A stretch of 64,000 nucleotides of DNA from Oscillatoria sp. FACHB-1406 (GCF_014698145.1 NZ_JACJSM010000005.1:62001-126000); one strand, 5' to 3'; positions 37,290 to 47,006 are shown, counted from the stretch's first letter. Translations and numbers: made by a program. The notes: generated by a model from the letters alone, not told the origin.

Positions 37290-37508
37290 ATGCCCAGTTC
37301 CAGGTATACAGCCGTGAATACGACCTATTCGATTCGCCTTCTCGTTGGAAAAGCGCTCCACCTGCGACAGTTAACGCCTGATATCGAAAACGCTATTAAC
37401 TCAGAACTGACACGCCTGGGTTATATCTCGGATATTGACTACGAAGCATTAGAACTTCTCATGGCTGAAATGGATGCGGGACGAATTCAGCTTGTGGCAA
37501 GTCCTTAA
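37290..37508 (+). CDS. Small conserved hypothetical protein
   Basis: A 72-residue soluble protein starting MPSSRYTAVNTTYSIRLLVGKALHL. It is preceded by GAAAGAGGGATGATAAGAA, a fair ribosome site. The sequence is helical with an acidic end (LELLMAEMDAGRIQL). I do not recognise a family. Codon use is like its neighbours, which supports a real gene. It is convergent with the malate:quinone oxidoreductase gene. Confidence 0.6.
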   Translation: MPSSRYTAVNTTYSIRLLVGKALHLRQLTPDIENAINSELTRLGYISDIDYEALELLMAEMDAGRIQLVASP

Positions 37509-37530
37509 AACGGTGTTCTCTTCACCTCTA

Positions 37531-38871
37531 TCATCGCGAAACGGCGGCTAAATCGTCGTAGAAGGCTTTTTGGTCGAAAGTATACTCTTGACCTAAGAAA
37601 CCCACTATTTTCTCGGCATCTTCAGCAGCATTTTGCAAGCAGGTAGAAGCACCCGGGGAAGGGGTAATATTGAAGAGAATTTTATCCCCGATAATTTTGG
37701 CTTGCCCGAGTTCGAGGCTGCGAGTTTTAAGGTTGACGATCTGCGGTCGCAGACCGCCATAACCGCGCGCGTATCGTAAATCTTGGAAACGAATATCGGG
37801 AACAATTTTTCTGACTTCGCGTAGGAATAATTGCTTACCAATTCCGGGAACATCGTAGAGAAAATTGCGAAGAATATAGGTAAAAAAGAAGGGATCGGCA
37901 AGAATTTTTAAAAAACTGGCGATCGCGTCAAGACTCAGCCCCGCAGTGCGTAAATAATCCCAAAAGGTTTGATAGTTGTGCCGTTCCAGCAGCGGTACGA
38001 CTTTCGCCGTCGGACCGAAGCGGGTGGTATTGGGATCGTCTACCTCCGGATCGCCATGAATCGCTGCAAAAGGTAGCTTTTTAAGCTGTACGCTATACAC
38101 TTTTCCCTGCAAAACTTGCGGCGCGCTATAAAAACTTCCCGCCGCACAAAGTAGGGCGTAATGACTTCCGTAACCGAGGGATTTAGCAAACAGCAAACTA
38201 TGCGCCCCCGCAGCAACCGTAACGGTTTTAGCTAAAATCGAACCGCGATCGCTCTCGAGGCGATACAATTCTCCCTCACGTTCGATTTTATTAATCGCAG
38301 TTCCTAACCGAAGGTCAATCTTTTTATCGGTACGTTCTAAGGCGCGATCGAGAAACGATTGAGAGAGTTTTTGAAAGTCGATTGTATAACCTTCCGGGGT
38401 ATAAAGCGCTAAAATCTCTTCGGTTTCATCTCTCCCTTGAAGGACATTCGGTTCGATCGCGCCGATTTCTTCTCGTTCGATGAGGCGCAATTCGGGAAAG
38501 AGAGATTTAAACTCTGTATATCGTCGCTCGAGGGTTTTAATTTGTTCTGCCCCAACCGCGAGAACCATCTTAGAATACTGCGTATAAATTTTGCGATCGC
38601 GATCGAAACGCAATAGATAATTCTTGACTAAACTTGCAGCACGATTGACCTTTTGCGCCGTTTCTAAAGTGTAATTGGTTTCAATATCGCCGAAATGAAG
38701 GGTTTGACTGTTACTGGTTCGATGAGAATTGACCCGAGCGACTTCTTCGTATTTCTCGATCAATAACAAATTATTAAGATTTGTGTAGTGACTCAAGGCA
38801 TAGAGTAAAGAGGTTCCGGAAACACCCGCGCCAATAATTGCAACGTCATAAATTTCGGTTGGGGAAGACAT
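37531..38871 (-). CDS. mqo: Malate:quinone oxidoreductase-like FAD enzyme
   Basis: A 446-residue FAD-dependent oxidoreductase that would oxidise malate to oxaloacetate and pass electrons to quinone at the membrane face. The N-terminal dinucleotide fold is clear (DVAIIGAGVSGTSLLYAL), followed by LIEKYEEVARVNSHRTSNSQTLHFGD, a signature of the Mqo family. The C-terminal half has the GARALRPQ-like ARGYGGLRPQIVNLK and the closing GPGASTCL-like SPGASTCLQNA. A short form of Mqo of this size is common in bacteria; L-2-hydroxyglutarate oxidase is a less likely alternative. Confidence 0.85.
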   Translation of the reverse strand: MSSPTEIYDVAIIGAGVSGTSLLYALSHYTNLNNLLLIEKYEEVARVNSHRTSNSQTLHFGDIETNYTLETAQKVNRAASLVKNYLLRFDRDRKIYTQYSKMVLAVGAEQIKTLERRYTEFKSLFPELRLIEREEIGAIEPNVLQGRDETEEILALYTPEGYTIDFQKLSQSFLDRALERTDKKIDLRLGTAINKIEREGELYRLESDRGSILAKTVTVAAGAHSLLFAKSLGYGSHYALLCAAGSFYSAPQVLQGKVYSVQLKKLPFAAIHGDPEVDDPNTTRFGPTAKVVPLLERHNYQTFWDYLRTAGLSLDAIASFLKILADPFFFTYILRNFLYDVPGIGKQLFLREVRKIVPDIRFQDLRYARGYGGLRPQIVNLKTRSLELGQAKIIGDKILFNITPSPGASTCLQNAAEDAEKIVGFLGQEYTFDQKAFYDDLAAVSR

Positions 38872-39212
38872 CTCGATCCAGGTTGATGCAGAAGAGTTCG
38901 TAGTTTTATTGTAGCGATTCCTGTGAGTTTGAGGGGTAGCCTTTGAAACAATTGCCGACCTGAAATCCAGAAAAAATGCCGATATCGGGCGTTCGCCAAT
39001 AGGAGTGTTACGGACTAGGAGCTACCATTTTACAGTCGATCGCGCGATCGCCGACTGCTGTCTGTAAATTATTAGCGGAGCGATCGCTTAATTCAAGCCA
39101 TCTCAGCAATGGACAACGGGCAAGGAATAGGGTACAAATGAAGTCAACGGTCAACGACCCTTAGTAAGAGACTATCGCTCAAGTCCATTTTGAAACTCTA
39201 GGAGCAGGAAAA
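38872..39212. other. Intergenic region with HIP1-type palindromes
   Basis: A 341-base spacer between divergent genes. It contains overlapping GCGATCGC-type sites and an imperfect hairpin near 39033-39058 (CAGTCG...CGACTG). No gene is visible. Confidence 0.45.
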
Positions 39213-39590
39213 ATGCTATTAATCTCATTTTTACTCACGGTGTTAGTGACAGCTATTAGCTTAGTTATTATCTCAAAATTACCGTTAGGAATTGAAGTCG
39301 ATAGTTTTGGCAAAGCAGTCATTGCCGGACTGGTATTCGGTTTGCTTAATGCTCTCATTAAACCCATTTTAACTTTTTTATCGTTACCTTTAATTGTTCT
39401 TACTTTAGGTCTCTTTTACTTCATTCTCAACGCAATAATTTTTGCTATAGCAGCAAAATTAGTAGAAGGGTTTCGGTTGCGTTGGGGTATATGGAGCGCC
39501 TTACTCGGAGCATTTGTTTTGAGCATTCTCAACTCAATTCTCGGTCAAATTTTGAGTCAAATTATTCCGACGGCAACGACAGGAAGATAA
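39213..39590 (+). CDS. Phage-holin-family (Phage_holin_4_2) membrane protein
   Basis: A 125-residue protein with four predicted membrane helices (about 2-22, 32-50, 55-80 and 90-115) and almost no loops. The motif GLLNALIKPILTFLSLPLIVLTLGLFYFILNA is typical of the Phage_holin_4_2 (YvlD) family. Despite the name these are ordinary bacterial proteins of unknown role, and there is no other phage gene here. The short spacer before queC (36 bases) suggests co-transcription. Confidence 0.9.
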   Translation: MLLISFLLTVLVTAISLVIISKLPLGIEVDSFGKAVIAGLVFGLLNALIKPILTFLSLPLIVLTLGLFYFILNAIIFAIAAKLVEGFRLRWGIWSALLGAFVLSILNSILGQILSQIIPTATTGR

Positions 39591-39626
39591 AAGTTTTAGG
39601 AAAGCTTTGAACGGAAGAAAAACGCG

Positions 39627-40304
39627 ATGAGTGAAAAACCAAAAGCCGTTGTTTTACTATCGGGTGGCTTAGATTCTGCCACCGCCGCCGCGATCGCGTT
39701 ATCGGAGGGGTACGACGCGATCGCCCTATCTTTTGACTACGGACAGCGACACCATCGCGAACTCGAAGCCGCAAAGATCGTCGTGCAAACGTTAGGGATT
39801 GCCGAACATTTTATCGTTGCGATCGACTTAGCACAATGGGGCGGTTCCTCGCTAACCGATCGCGCTTTAACCCTCCCCAAAGACGGCGTACAGCCCGGAA
39901 TCATCCCTTCAACTTACGTTCCCGGGCGCAATACAGTTTTCATCGCGATCGCCCTTTCCCTCGCTGAAGCGCGCGGTGCAGAAGCCATTTATTTAGGCAT
40001 CAACGCTGTCGATTATTCCGGCTACCCCGACTGTCGCCCCGAATACCTCGAAGCTTACCAAAACTTAGCGAATTTATCCTCAAAAGCCGGAATTGAAGGA
40101 AAAGCGCCAAAATTGCTTGCCCCACTCGTGCTGTTAACCAAAGCCGATATCCTGCGGCGCGCCTTAGAACTGGGCGTTCCGGTAGAACTCACTTGGTCTT
40201 GCTATCAGGGTGGTGAGAAACCTTGCGGAAAGTGCGATTCTTGCCGGATTCGCGATGAGGCTGCGATCGCGATCGGACGACCCGATCTTGTAGGTAATTC
40301 GTAA
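39627..40304 (+). CDS. queC: 7-cyano-7-deazaguanine synthase
   Basis: A 225-residue ATP-dependent enzyme that makes preQ0 from 7-carboxy-7-deazaguanine and ammonia in queuosine synthesis. The N-terminal PP-loop is [12 protein letters not shown] (residues 10-21), and the C-terminal zinc site [15 protein letters not shown] supplies the four cysteines. The last residues GNS and the stop codon lie inside the 7-base tandem repeat that follows, so repeat expansion has contributed the C-terminus. Confidence 0.96.
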   Translation: MSEKPKAVVLLSGGLDSATAAAIALSEGYDAIALSFDYGQRHHRELEAAKIVVQTLGIAEHFIVAIDLAQWGGSSLTDRALTLPKDGVQPGIIPSTYVPGRNTVFIAIALSLAEARGAEAIYLGINAVDYSGYPDCRPEYLEAYQNLANLSSKAGIEGKAPKLLAPLVLLTKADILRRALELGVPVELTWSCYQGGEKPCGKCDSCRIRDEAAIAIGRPDLVGNS

Positions 40305-40398
40305 TTCGTAATTCGTAATTCGTAATTCGTAATTCGTAGTTCGTAGTTCGTAATTCGTAATTCGTAATTCGTAATTCGTAATTCGTAATTCGTAATTC
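40294..40398. repeat. 7-base tandem repeat, 15 units
   Basis: Fifteen head-to-tail GTAATTC units, two of them GTAGTTC (40336-40349), starting inside the final codons of queC. It matches the class of short tandemly repeated repetitive (STRR) heptamers known in cyanobacteria. Length is likely to vary between strains. Confidence 0.97.
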
Positions 40399-40438
40399 AG
40401 AATTCACCACTCATCACTCATAATTTATAACTCATAAT

Positions 40439-42121
40439 TCATAAAACTGCTTCCGCTCGCACAACACCCGCGCGATCGTGGCGCGCCGTTAACTGAACCG
40501 TAGTACCCGCAGGCGCGCGCACGATCCATTCCACCTTACCTCGGTCTTGCGTTTCGTCGCCCTGATGCCAAACAATACCAGAAGGCTTGAGATTTCTTCC
40601 TTCTAGCTGCCCGATATCGACCTGTCTCTTACCGAATTCCAAGCACGCGCCTTCGGGCAATTCGATACTGCACAAACAGCCGCGCGCTAGCTTTTTCTCC
40701 AAAGCCTTTTGGGTAACATTCGTGGGCAGCCAGCCCGTATTCTGGATGACGAAGCTAACGCGATAAGTATTGTCGCCTAAAGGCTGCGCGATCGCGCTGT
40801 GGAGTTCCAAGCGCGGCGAAATCAGCAGATGCCAAACCAACCACTGTGGGAAGGGCGCAATTTCGCACTCTAAGCGATTGTGGGGCGGGTTGCACCATGT
40901 ATAAAGCTCGTTCCAGCCTCCTAACTCGATTTTGCCCAATTGCGGATGCTCGAAGGGATACCAATCGATATACCCCTCACCGTCCAGTTCTTCATCGTGC
41001 CAGCGTAGCAATTTCAATTCGTCCTCAAACGGATGTTCTCGGAACCAGTCGATATAGCGATCGTCGGTAATTCCGGCTTGTCGCATCGGACTCCACAACT
41101 CCACCGTCCAAGCGAATACGCCCCGATCTTCGTACATCCAATCGTCGAAAGCTCCTGTTACCACCTCCTTGGGGTTGGCGCGGTAGCCGTGGTAAATTGA
41201 AATCGCGGGATAGCCGGTGAGTTCGGTTCCTTTTTTGCCGATCGCGCCATAAGTCCGGCGATCGCGCTGCGGCAGGTCGTCGTCGCTATACTGAGAAGAA
41301 GGACGCAGCAACAGTCCCCCCATCGTATGGAACGAGAGCGAGCCGGTAATATTGGGGTGAGAAGTGGCGAAATCGACCAGCGATCGCACTTCGGATTCGG
41401 AAGTCGGATAAGGGCCCGCCCCGTCCTGTTCGTCATCCTGCCGCCAATTAAAGGGAAAATTGCGATTAAAATCCAAGCCTTCTTTCGGCGCTTGCAACGG
41501 AATCTGAAGGCCATCGTAATTCTCGATCGTGCCTTCCGGGAGTAGACGATAATACTCGCCCCCCACTTCCGTCGGTTCCCGCAGCATCATCAAGCGCGGA
41601 TCCGCAGGCGACACCTTCCACGGACCATTGGTATCGGGAACGCGCATGGTTAAAATGCGCCCGTCGCCGTCGATATCCTCCATCACCAGTCCATCTTCCT
41701 CAACATCCGAACCGGGATAAACGCGGGTTCCCGAACGAATAAACTTGGGCGAGTCGCTTAGGGCTAATTCTGCGCCGTCGGGGTTGACGCGAGGGCAGAT
41801 ATAAAAGGCGCGCGTATCGAGACAGCGCGTTATCTCGCGATCGCATCCATACCCTTTAACTAACGCATGAATCAGGTAAAGGCAAGCTAAAGAGGGTGCA
41901 ATTTCGATCGCGTGGATATTACCATCAATCCATAAAGCAGGTTTCTCCTCGGCGCGGCCTGTCACCCGATTCGTTGCCGTTACCAACCAAATTTCGCGTC
42001 CTTCGTAGCTTTTTCCAATGCTACAGAGATCGATTAGGTGTGGGAACTCCTGCGCGTAACCTTGGAGAATTTTGGTTAACTCGTTATAGCGGTAATATTG
42101 GTTGAAGCGAACCTCTGGCAT
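40439..42121 (-). CDS. M14 family zinc carboxypeptidase
   Basis: A 560-residue metallopeptidase. The zinc ligands H-x-x-E are in NIHAIEIAPS (residues about 80-90) and the third ligand His in SLSFHTMGG; the general-base Glu sits in AWTVELWSP. The family normally trims C-terminal residues or peptidoglycan peptides. No signal peptide is present, so it probably acts in the cytosol. Start is ATG 42121 (MPEVRFNQYY), as the upstream extension begins at a TTG. The C-terminal 120 residues form a beta-rich domain of unknown role. Confidence 0.88.
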   Translation of the reverse strand: MPEVRFNQYYRYNELTKILQGYAQEFPHLIDLCSIGKSYEGREIWLVTATNRVTGRAEEKPALWIDGNIHAIEIAPSLACLYLIHALVKGYGCDREITRCLDTRAFYICPRVNPDGAELALSDSPKFIRSGTRVYPGSDVEEDGLVMEDIDGDGRILTMRVPDTNGPWKVSPADPRLMMLREPTEVGGEYYRLLPEGTIENYDGLQIPLQAPKEGLDFNRNFPFNWRQDDEQDGAGPYPTSESEVRSLVDFATSHPNITGSLSFHTMGGLLLRPSSQYSDDDLPQRDRRTYGAIGKKGTELTGYPAISIYHGYRANPKEVVTGAFDDWMYEDRGVFAWTVELWSPMRQAGITDDRYIDWFREHPFEDELKLLRWHDEELDGEGYIDWYPFEHPQLGKIELGGWNELYTWCNPPHNRLECEIAPFPQWLVWHLLISPRLELHSAIAQPLGDNTYRVSFVIQNTGWLPTNVTQKALEKKLARGCLCSIELPEGACLEFGKRQVDIGQLEGRNLKPSGIVWHQGDETQDRGKVEWIVRAPAGTTVQLTARHDRAGVVRAEAVL

Positions 42122-42558
42122 AGCAATGGGGGCAATTAACAATAGATCGCAAACCGTCGTTAATTAATAGTTTTCCCAAAAAGAAAAACAATTGATGTAC
42201 CCCGAGCGTCAACTGTTTTCGAGCCGAGCAACCAGCTACGACCCAACAGCTAACCTTTTTAAGGAGATTGCGATCTGAATATTCCCTCGGCTGCACCCAA
42301 TACCGAGATCGCACGGCTTTCCCCGCAATTCCCCAAGTCCCTGGCACTTTCCCAAAAATTATAAACCCCTGGTAAAAATCTATGCAAACTCCGCGAGGAT
42401 ACACTCAATCCTCGATCCGGTTTTTCCTCAAAAGACTGACTCAGCACGGCCCCCAAGCAAAACGATGATTTTCCAGACCCGTTAAAGACTAGACGCTCGT
42501 GAAAACTGTTAGAGTATATGTAAACTTTCGTAACTTTCGCGCCCAACCGGGTTAACCG
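42122..42558. other. Intergenic region upstream of divergent genes
   Basis: A 437-base spacer between the carboxypeptidase and prenyl synthase genes. Minus-strand frames here lack conserved features and are not called. No strong hairpin or repeat is visible; it probably holds both promoters. Confidence 0.45.
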
Positions 42559-43530
42559 ATGACATCAGCAACTTCCCTGTTCGCGCCCGTCGAGACGGAT
42601 CTGAGCATCTTGGCGGACAACCTCAAACAACTGGTCGGTGCCGGCCACCCTATCCTCAGCGCTGCCGCAGAACATTTATTTGGGGCGGGAGGGAAACGCT
42701 TGAGACCGGCAATCGTTCTTTTGGCATCGCGCGCAACGCTTGGCGATCGCGATCTTACCCCGCGCCACCGTCGCTTAGCAGAAATTGCCGAAATGATCCA
42801 CACCGCCAGTCTCGTCCACGACGACGTGATTGACGAAGCGGAGTTGCGCCGCAATGTCCCCACCGTCAATAGCATCTTTGGCAACCGTATTGCCGTATTA
42901 GCAGGCGATTTTTTATTCGCTCAATCTTCTTGGTATTTAGCTAACCTCGAAAATCTCGAAGTCGTTAAACTCCTTTCTGAAGTCATTCGCGATTTTGCTG
43001 AAGGAGAAATACGCCAAGGACTCAATCGTTTCGATACCAGCTTATCGATAGAAGCTTACCTCGAAAAAAGTTATTACAAAACTGCTTCCCTAATCGCTAA
43101 TAGCGCTAAATCTGCCGCTATCCTGAGCGAAACTTCCAACGAAATTGCCGAACACTTATATAGTTTTGGCCGTCACTTCGGTCTCGCTTTTCAAATTGTC
43201 GATGATATTTTAGACTTTACGGCTTCGACGGAAGTTCTGGGCAAACCGGCCGGTTCTGACTTGATTGGTGGAAATTTAACGGCTCCCGTCCTCTATGCAA
43301 TGGAAGAAAATCCTTACCTGGAAGCTCCCATCGAGCGAGAATTTTCCCAAGCGGGGGATATCGAACAAGCGCTGACGATTATTCGAGAAAGTCGCGGAAT
43401 CGAGCGATCGCGGGATTTAGCCGCCCACCACGCGCGCTTGGCAATGGAGGAACTGCAATATCTCAAACCTTGCGAAGCAACTCAAGCGTTAGCAGCGCTG
43501 ACAGACTATCAACTCGGTCGTGCATTTTAA
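42559..43530 (+). CDS. sds: All-trans polyprenyl (solanesyl) diphosphate synthase
   Basis: A 323-residue trans-prenyltransferase that elongates farnesyl or geranylgeranyl diphosphate to the long side chain of plastoquinone. The two aspartate-rich motifs are present: HDDVIDEA (first, about residue 94) and DDILDF (second, about 219), with GGKRLRP for the IPP site. Length and the sequence ASLVHDDVIDE match cyanobacterial solanesyl diphosphate synthases. Chain length is inferred from the cyanobacterial orthologue, not visible directly. Soluble, probably membrane-associated. Confidence 0.93.
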   Translation: MTSATSLFAPVETDLSILADNLKQLVGAGHPILSAAAEHLFGAGGKRLRPAIVLLASRATLGDRDLTPRHRRLAEIAEMIHTASLVHDDVIDEAELRRNVPTVNSIFGNRIAVLAGDFLFAQSSWYLANLENLEVVKLLSEVIRDFAEGEIRQGLNRFDTSLSIEAYLEKSYYKTASLIANSAKSAAILSETSNEIAEHLYSFGRHFGLAFQIVDDILDFTASTEVLGKPAGSDLIGGNLTAPVLYAMEENPYLEAPIEREFSQAGDIEQALTIIRESRGIERSRDLAAHHARLAMEELQYLKPCEATQALAALTDYQLGRAF

Positions 43531-43577
43531 TAGCTTTATGTAATTATCAATTATGAATTAATAACACTGAATATAAA

Positions 43578-44321
43578 TTAAGAATTTGCCAGCGCTTCTA
43601 AATAATCAATGGCGGCTTCCAAACGCGACTCGTAGGAACTGGCAAACTGCTCGAACCAGAATCCTTCATCCGAATAAGGATCCAATTTTTTCAACCATTG
43701 CTCTGCCTTACTTTTCAAGGCTTCCCGCCGTCGCTCTCGTTGTTTTTGGGCGAGAAATTGCTCCCGTTTTTCCGTTTGTTCGCGCTCTAGCTGTGCGTCT
43801 AAATCCTGTTGTTTAAACTCCGATTTGAGTTCGCCTAAAAGTTTATCCATACGAGGATCGGCGGCACGGATTGGAGGGGGCGCGGGTTTTTGGTTTCCAA
43901 ACTTCGATTTTAAATTGCCTAATAATTCATCGACTCCGCCCTGGGTTGAAGGGGTGTTTTTCTGTTGGTACTCGGCTTTCAGTTGGGCGAGTTGATTATC
44001 GGGATTGGCAGCGGGTGAGGACGAGGAAAACTCGGATTTAAGTTCGGCTAGCATTGCATCCATCCCAGAAGATTGTGGCGCATTCGGCGCAGTTTTACTC
44101 TGAAATTCAGACTTAAATTCTGACAGTAAGCTATCGAGCGCGCCAGCGGATTTATCTTCAGACATCTGGGAGCGAGGGGGTTGAGAGGGGGGTTGAACTT
44201 TCGCTTTTAATTCTGCCAAACGCGCATCGAGTTCCGATTCTCCCGGCGTTGAGGCAGGAGGGGACATTGCCTGTTGTTTTTGGGCAAATTCTGCTTGTAA
44301 TTGCGCTAAAAATTCATCCAT
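43578..44321 (-). CDS. Slr1339-family salt-stress protein
   Basis: A 247-residue soluble, low-complexity protein with about five imperfect repeats of the form (D/A)xLLxELKSEF separated by Pro/Ser/Gln-rich linkers (residues 1-165). It then has a charged coiled coil (EREQTEKREQFLAQKQRERRRE) and a conserved end SDEGFWFEQFASSYESRLEAAIDYL. I recall this as the Slr1339 salt-stress family. Start ATG 44321 (MDEFLAQLQAEF) begins the first repeat. Function in stress is by family name only. Confidence 0.75.
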   Translation of the reverse strand: MDEFLAQLQAEFAQKQQAMSPPASTPGESELDARLAELKAKVQPPSQPPRSQMSEDKSAGALDSLLSEFKSEFQSKTAPNAPQSSGMDAMLAELKSEFSSSSPAANPDNQLAQLKAEYQQKNTPSTQGGVDELLGNLKSKFGNQKPAPPPIRAADPRMDKLLGELKSEFKQQDLDAQLEREQTEKREQFLAQKQRERRREALKSKAEQWLKKLDPYSDEGFWFEQFASSYESRLEAAIDYLEALANS

Positions 44322-44354
44322 ATTAATTGACAATTGATAATGGATAATTAATAA

Positions 44355-44490
44355 CGAAGAGGAGATAATTGATAATGGACAATGGACAATGGATAACGAA
44401 GAGGAGATAATTGATAATGGACAATGGACAATGGATAACGAAGAGGAGATAATTGATAATGGACAATGGACAATGGATAACGAAGAGGTT
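44355..44490. repeat. 42-base tandem repeat, three full units
   Basis: Three complete 42-base units and a partial fourth, each beginning CGAAGAGGAGATAATTGAT and containing doubled TGGACAA steps. They sit between the start of the Slr1339-type gene and the stop of the VWA gene. The sub-motifs resemble the ATTGTCCATTGTC-type spacers seen at 22360 and 54300 on the other strand. Confidence 0.95.
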
Positions 44491-44512
44491 TCAACGACTC
44501 ATTAATCATAAT

Positions 44513-45118
44513 TTAATCAATAATTGCGTTAATCAAAACTTCCGTTAACGTCATATCTTCCATATCATCCATCGTTACGGTATCGACAATATCGAACTTT
44601 GCACCGGCGCTTTGTAAGTCGTCGTCGAGAATTTTCAGGAATTTAGTTGCATCGGCATCATCGCCGACTTGAATGAAGGAGATGGCGAGTTCTTCGTCGC
44701 GATCGATCTGCCGCGATGCTTCTACGATAACGCGCATTACTGCTTTGCGATCGTCCGGTTCGCCGTCGGTGACAACCAAGATCGTTTCGCCATTGGGTTT
44801 AGTCTGTCCGGCAGCTTTGCGCCGCAGGTAATCTGCGATCGCGTCTTGGAGAACGTTAGCGAGATCGGTGCGTCCGGAGGGTTCGTTTTCGCGGAAAATT
44901 TGCGACACTTTAGTGGAGGTAACGTTATCGTAGCGCCTAAATTTACCGGAAAAGGTGTAAACGGTAATGCCATCGGGATCGAATTCTTCGCATTTACTGG
45001 CGATCGCGAGGGTCGATTCTTGCATCGCTTGCCAACGACTTCTGCCCCCCGCTTGGTCTTTAATGGACATACTGCCGCTTTTGTCAATAATCAGCGTATA
45101 ATCTCTAGCCTCTAGCAT
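44513..45118 (-). CDS. von Willebrand factor A (VWA) domain protein
   Basis: A 201-residue protein that is essentially one VWA domain. The metal-ion-dependent adhesion site is complete: D-K-S-G-S near residue 11, the Thr in SGRTDLANVLQ and the Asp in VVTDGEPDD. Start ATG 45118 (MLEARDYTLIID) begins right before the first strand; the longer frame adds nothing domain-like. No signal peptide, so it acts in the cytosol, as in stress-response VWA proteins. Its partner is unknown. Confidence 0.88.
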   Translation of the reverse strand: MLEARDYTLIIDKSGSMSIKDQAGGRSRWQAMQESTLAIASKCEEFDPDGITVYTFSGKFRRYDNVTSTKVSQIFRENEPSGRTDLANVLQDAIADYLRRKAAGQTKPNGETILVVTDGEPDDRKAVMRVIVEASRQIDRDEELAISFIQVGDDADATKFLKILDDDLQSAGAKFDIVDTVTMDDMEDMTLTEVLINAIID

Positions 45119-45213
45119 TAGATTCTCCCATCTATAGCCTGCCGTTCTGAGGGCGCGCCTCGCCGTTAGCGACAAGACGGCTTAATCAACACTATAACAA
45201 TTCTCAGGCGAAC

Positions 45214-47001
45214 TTAAGCCGGGGGAGAAAGTAATGAAAATTCATCAAACTTTACAACTTTTAAGCTAGGGTCGCGCGTATCAAAACGGTAACTGCTAAC
45301 CTTTCCGCGCTCGGTGTCAAAAATACTAAAAGCTGAAATTTCGTTACTGGAAAAATAAGGCAAAGGTTGACCGCTATTGTCTGTTAAGGGCGCAAGTGTC
45401 GGGACAATCGGTTTGAGTCCATTAGGGTCGCCGACTGCAATATAAGTCCCTTCTAACTCTGGCGGAATCGATCGCTGTTTCTGCCCTAAATAAGCGCCGT
45501 AGGTATTACCGACATTAGACGATTCGAGGAAGTTAACCCCGCTATTATTAACGAAACGATTCCAAACATGAGAATGACCGTAATAAACCAGTTGAACGCC
45601 TGCGGAATTTAATAACGGTTCGAGGTCGCGAATAATATAATCGTTTTCAATCGGATAGTGATAGCGAACGGATTGAACTTTTTTGTCCGGCGTATATTCG
45701 ATAATGGGAACGGGATCGGTGTAGGGCGGAACGATATTATCGCCCAAAGTATGCGCGGGATGGTGAAACATAACGATTTTATATTTCGCCTGCTTGAATT
45801 CGGGACTATTCAGTTCTTGTTGAAGCCATTTGTATTGCTCGCTGTCTTTCGCAATCGGCTCAAAAATATGCTGTCCGTAGCCCCAATCTTCCATCCGATT
45901 CAAATGGTTTTTTCCTTCGCAGTAGCGCCCGCGTAACTCGCATTTTAAATCCGGCGATCGCCAAATATTCGTTACGAATAAGGAAATCAGGCGAATATCG
46001 CCAAATGTTACCGCGTAGTATTTTTCGCCGCCGGACTGACTTTCAGGAAGGGTGAAAATCTCTTCGTAGGTATCGCTATTAAAAGAATTCGCTTTAATCC
46101 AAGCTTGTTCGACTTCAGGAGTGCGGTGTGGATTGATTTTAGCAGCAGCAAGCTGGTATCGTTGCGCGGCAACCGAACGAGGGATAGAATCGCTAAACTG
46201 CTCGTTTAACCCTTGCGTTGTCGAGTAGCGCCCCATGACTTCATGGTTGCCGATCGCGGAATAGAATGGAGTCGATTGCAACAATGCACCGCCTCGATAA
46301 ACCGTCGTTTTGCCGTTAAATTCGAGCTTATAGCGCGCTCGCCCTTGCAAAGCGGGAAAAAAAGCCCCACCGCGAGCATCATCAAACCATTCCGACGCGC
46401 GATCGGGAATATTGACCAAATCTCCCGCCATAAAGATAGCATCCACCTGCCCGACCGTTTCCGCCACCTTTTGAAAATTTGCCGCCACCATCGGCATCAA
46501 TTGATGGTCGGAGGTGAGTAAAATTTTTAAAGGCGTTCCCGCTTTTGGTTTAGCGGCGAGGGTAAACGAATTGCTGCGGAAGATTTCACCGTTTTCGCGC
46601 GTACTCGAAACGCGATAGGGAAGGCGTTGTCCCGCCGACAGTCCGCTAACCTGCGCTTCGTGTCGCCAAATCGGACGCGAAACGGGTTCCGAGGCGATAT
46701 TCTTCATCCCCTCGCGCCTCGATTTTTCGTCTTCGCGAGCGTGCGTTAGCTGCGTTGTTGTCGCCGTAACTTCTTGTTTAAATCCGCGTCCGAAAGCAAC
46801 TGCATGACGAACGCCGGGAAACTCAGTAAACCACACGACGCGAACGGAATCTTCGGTCGGTAACTGAAGAAAGGGATCGCTGAGGAGTCCTGCATCTGTT
46901 GCAAGCTGACCGGTTGCGCGAGTCGAGGAAGCCACGAACGCTGCCGCAATCGCAAGCAGAAGCATAATAATCCCTTGAAACCGGCGATCGCGAATTTTCA
47001 T
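45214..47001 (-). CDS. Secreted metallophosphoesterase (purple acid phosphatase-like)
   Basis: A 595-residue protein with an N-terminal signal segment (about 12-32). An N-terminal fibronectin-like domain (about 45-155, LPTEDSVRVVWFTEFPG) precedes a calcineurin-type phosphoesterase: LTSDHQL, FMAGDLVN, IGNHEVMGRY, FHHPAHT and YGHSHVWNRF carry the metal ligands. The layout fits the purple acid phosphatase family, though the first motif is SDHQ rather than the usual DxG. It would hydrolyse phosphoesters in the periplasm. It lies one gene away from the next ORF with a 5-base gap, likely co-transcribed. Confidence 0.85.
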   Translation of the reverse strand: MKIRDRRFQGIIMLLLAIAAAFVASSTRATGQLATDAGLLSDPFLQLPTEDSVRVVWFTEFPGVRHAVAFGRGFKQEVTATTTQLTHAREDEKSRREGMKNIASEPVSRPIWRHEAQVSGLSAGQRLPYRVSSTRENGEIFRSNSFTLAAKPKAGTPLKILLTSDHQLMPMVAANFQKVAETVGQVDAIFMAGDLVNIPDRASEWFDDARGGAFFPALQGRARYKLEFNGKTTVYRGGALLQSTPFYSAIGNHEVMGRYSTTQGLNEQFSDSIPRSVAAQRYQLAAAKINPHRTPEVEQAWIKANSFNSDTYEEIFTLPESQSGGEKYYAVTFGDIRLISLFVTNIWRSPDLKCELRGRYCEGKNHLNRMEDWGYGQHIFEPIAKDSEQYKWLQQELNSPEFKQAKYKIVMFHHPAHTLGDNIVPPYTDPVPIIEYTPDKKVQSVRYHYPIENDYIIRDLEPLLNSAGVQLVYYGHSHVWNRFVNNSGVNFLESSNVGNTYGAYLGQKQRSIPPELEGTYIAVGDPNGLKPIVPTLAPLTDNSGQPLPYFSSNEISAFSIFDTERGKVSSYRFDTRDPSLKVVKFDEFSLLSPPA

Positions 47002-47006
47002 CCTTT

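Noticed and set aside
39213-39590. Prophage remnant suggested by a holin-family gene
   Set aside because: The Phage_holin_4_2 family is widespread in bacterial chromosomes and no other phage genes are present.
40294-40398. Possible CRISPR array
   Set aside because: Units are 7 bases with no spacers; it is a simple tandem repeat.
42084-42404. 106-residue minus-strand frame upstream of the prenyl synthase
   Set aside because: Overlaps the carboxypeptidase start, has unusual Cys-rich composition and no family resemblance.
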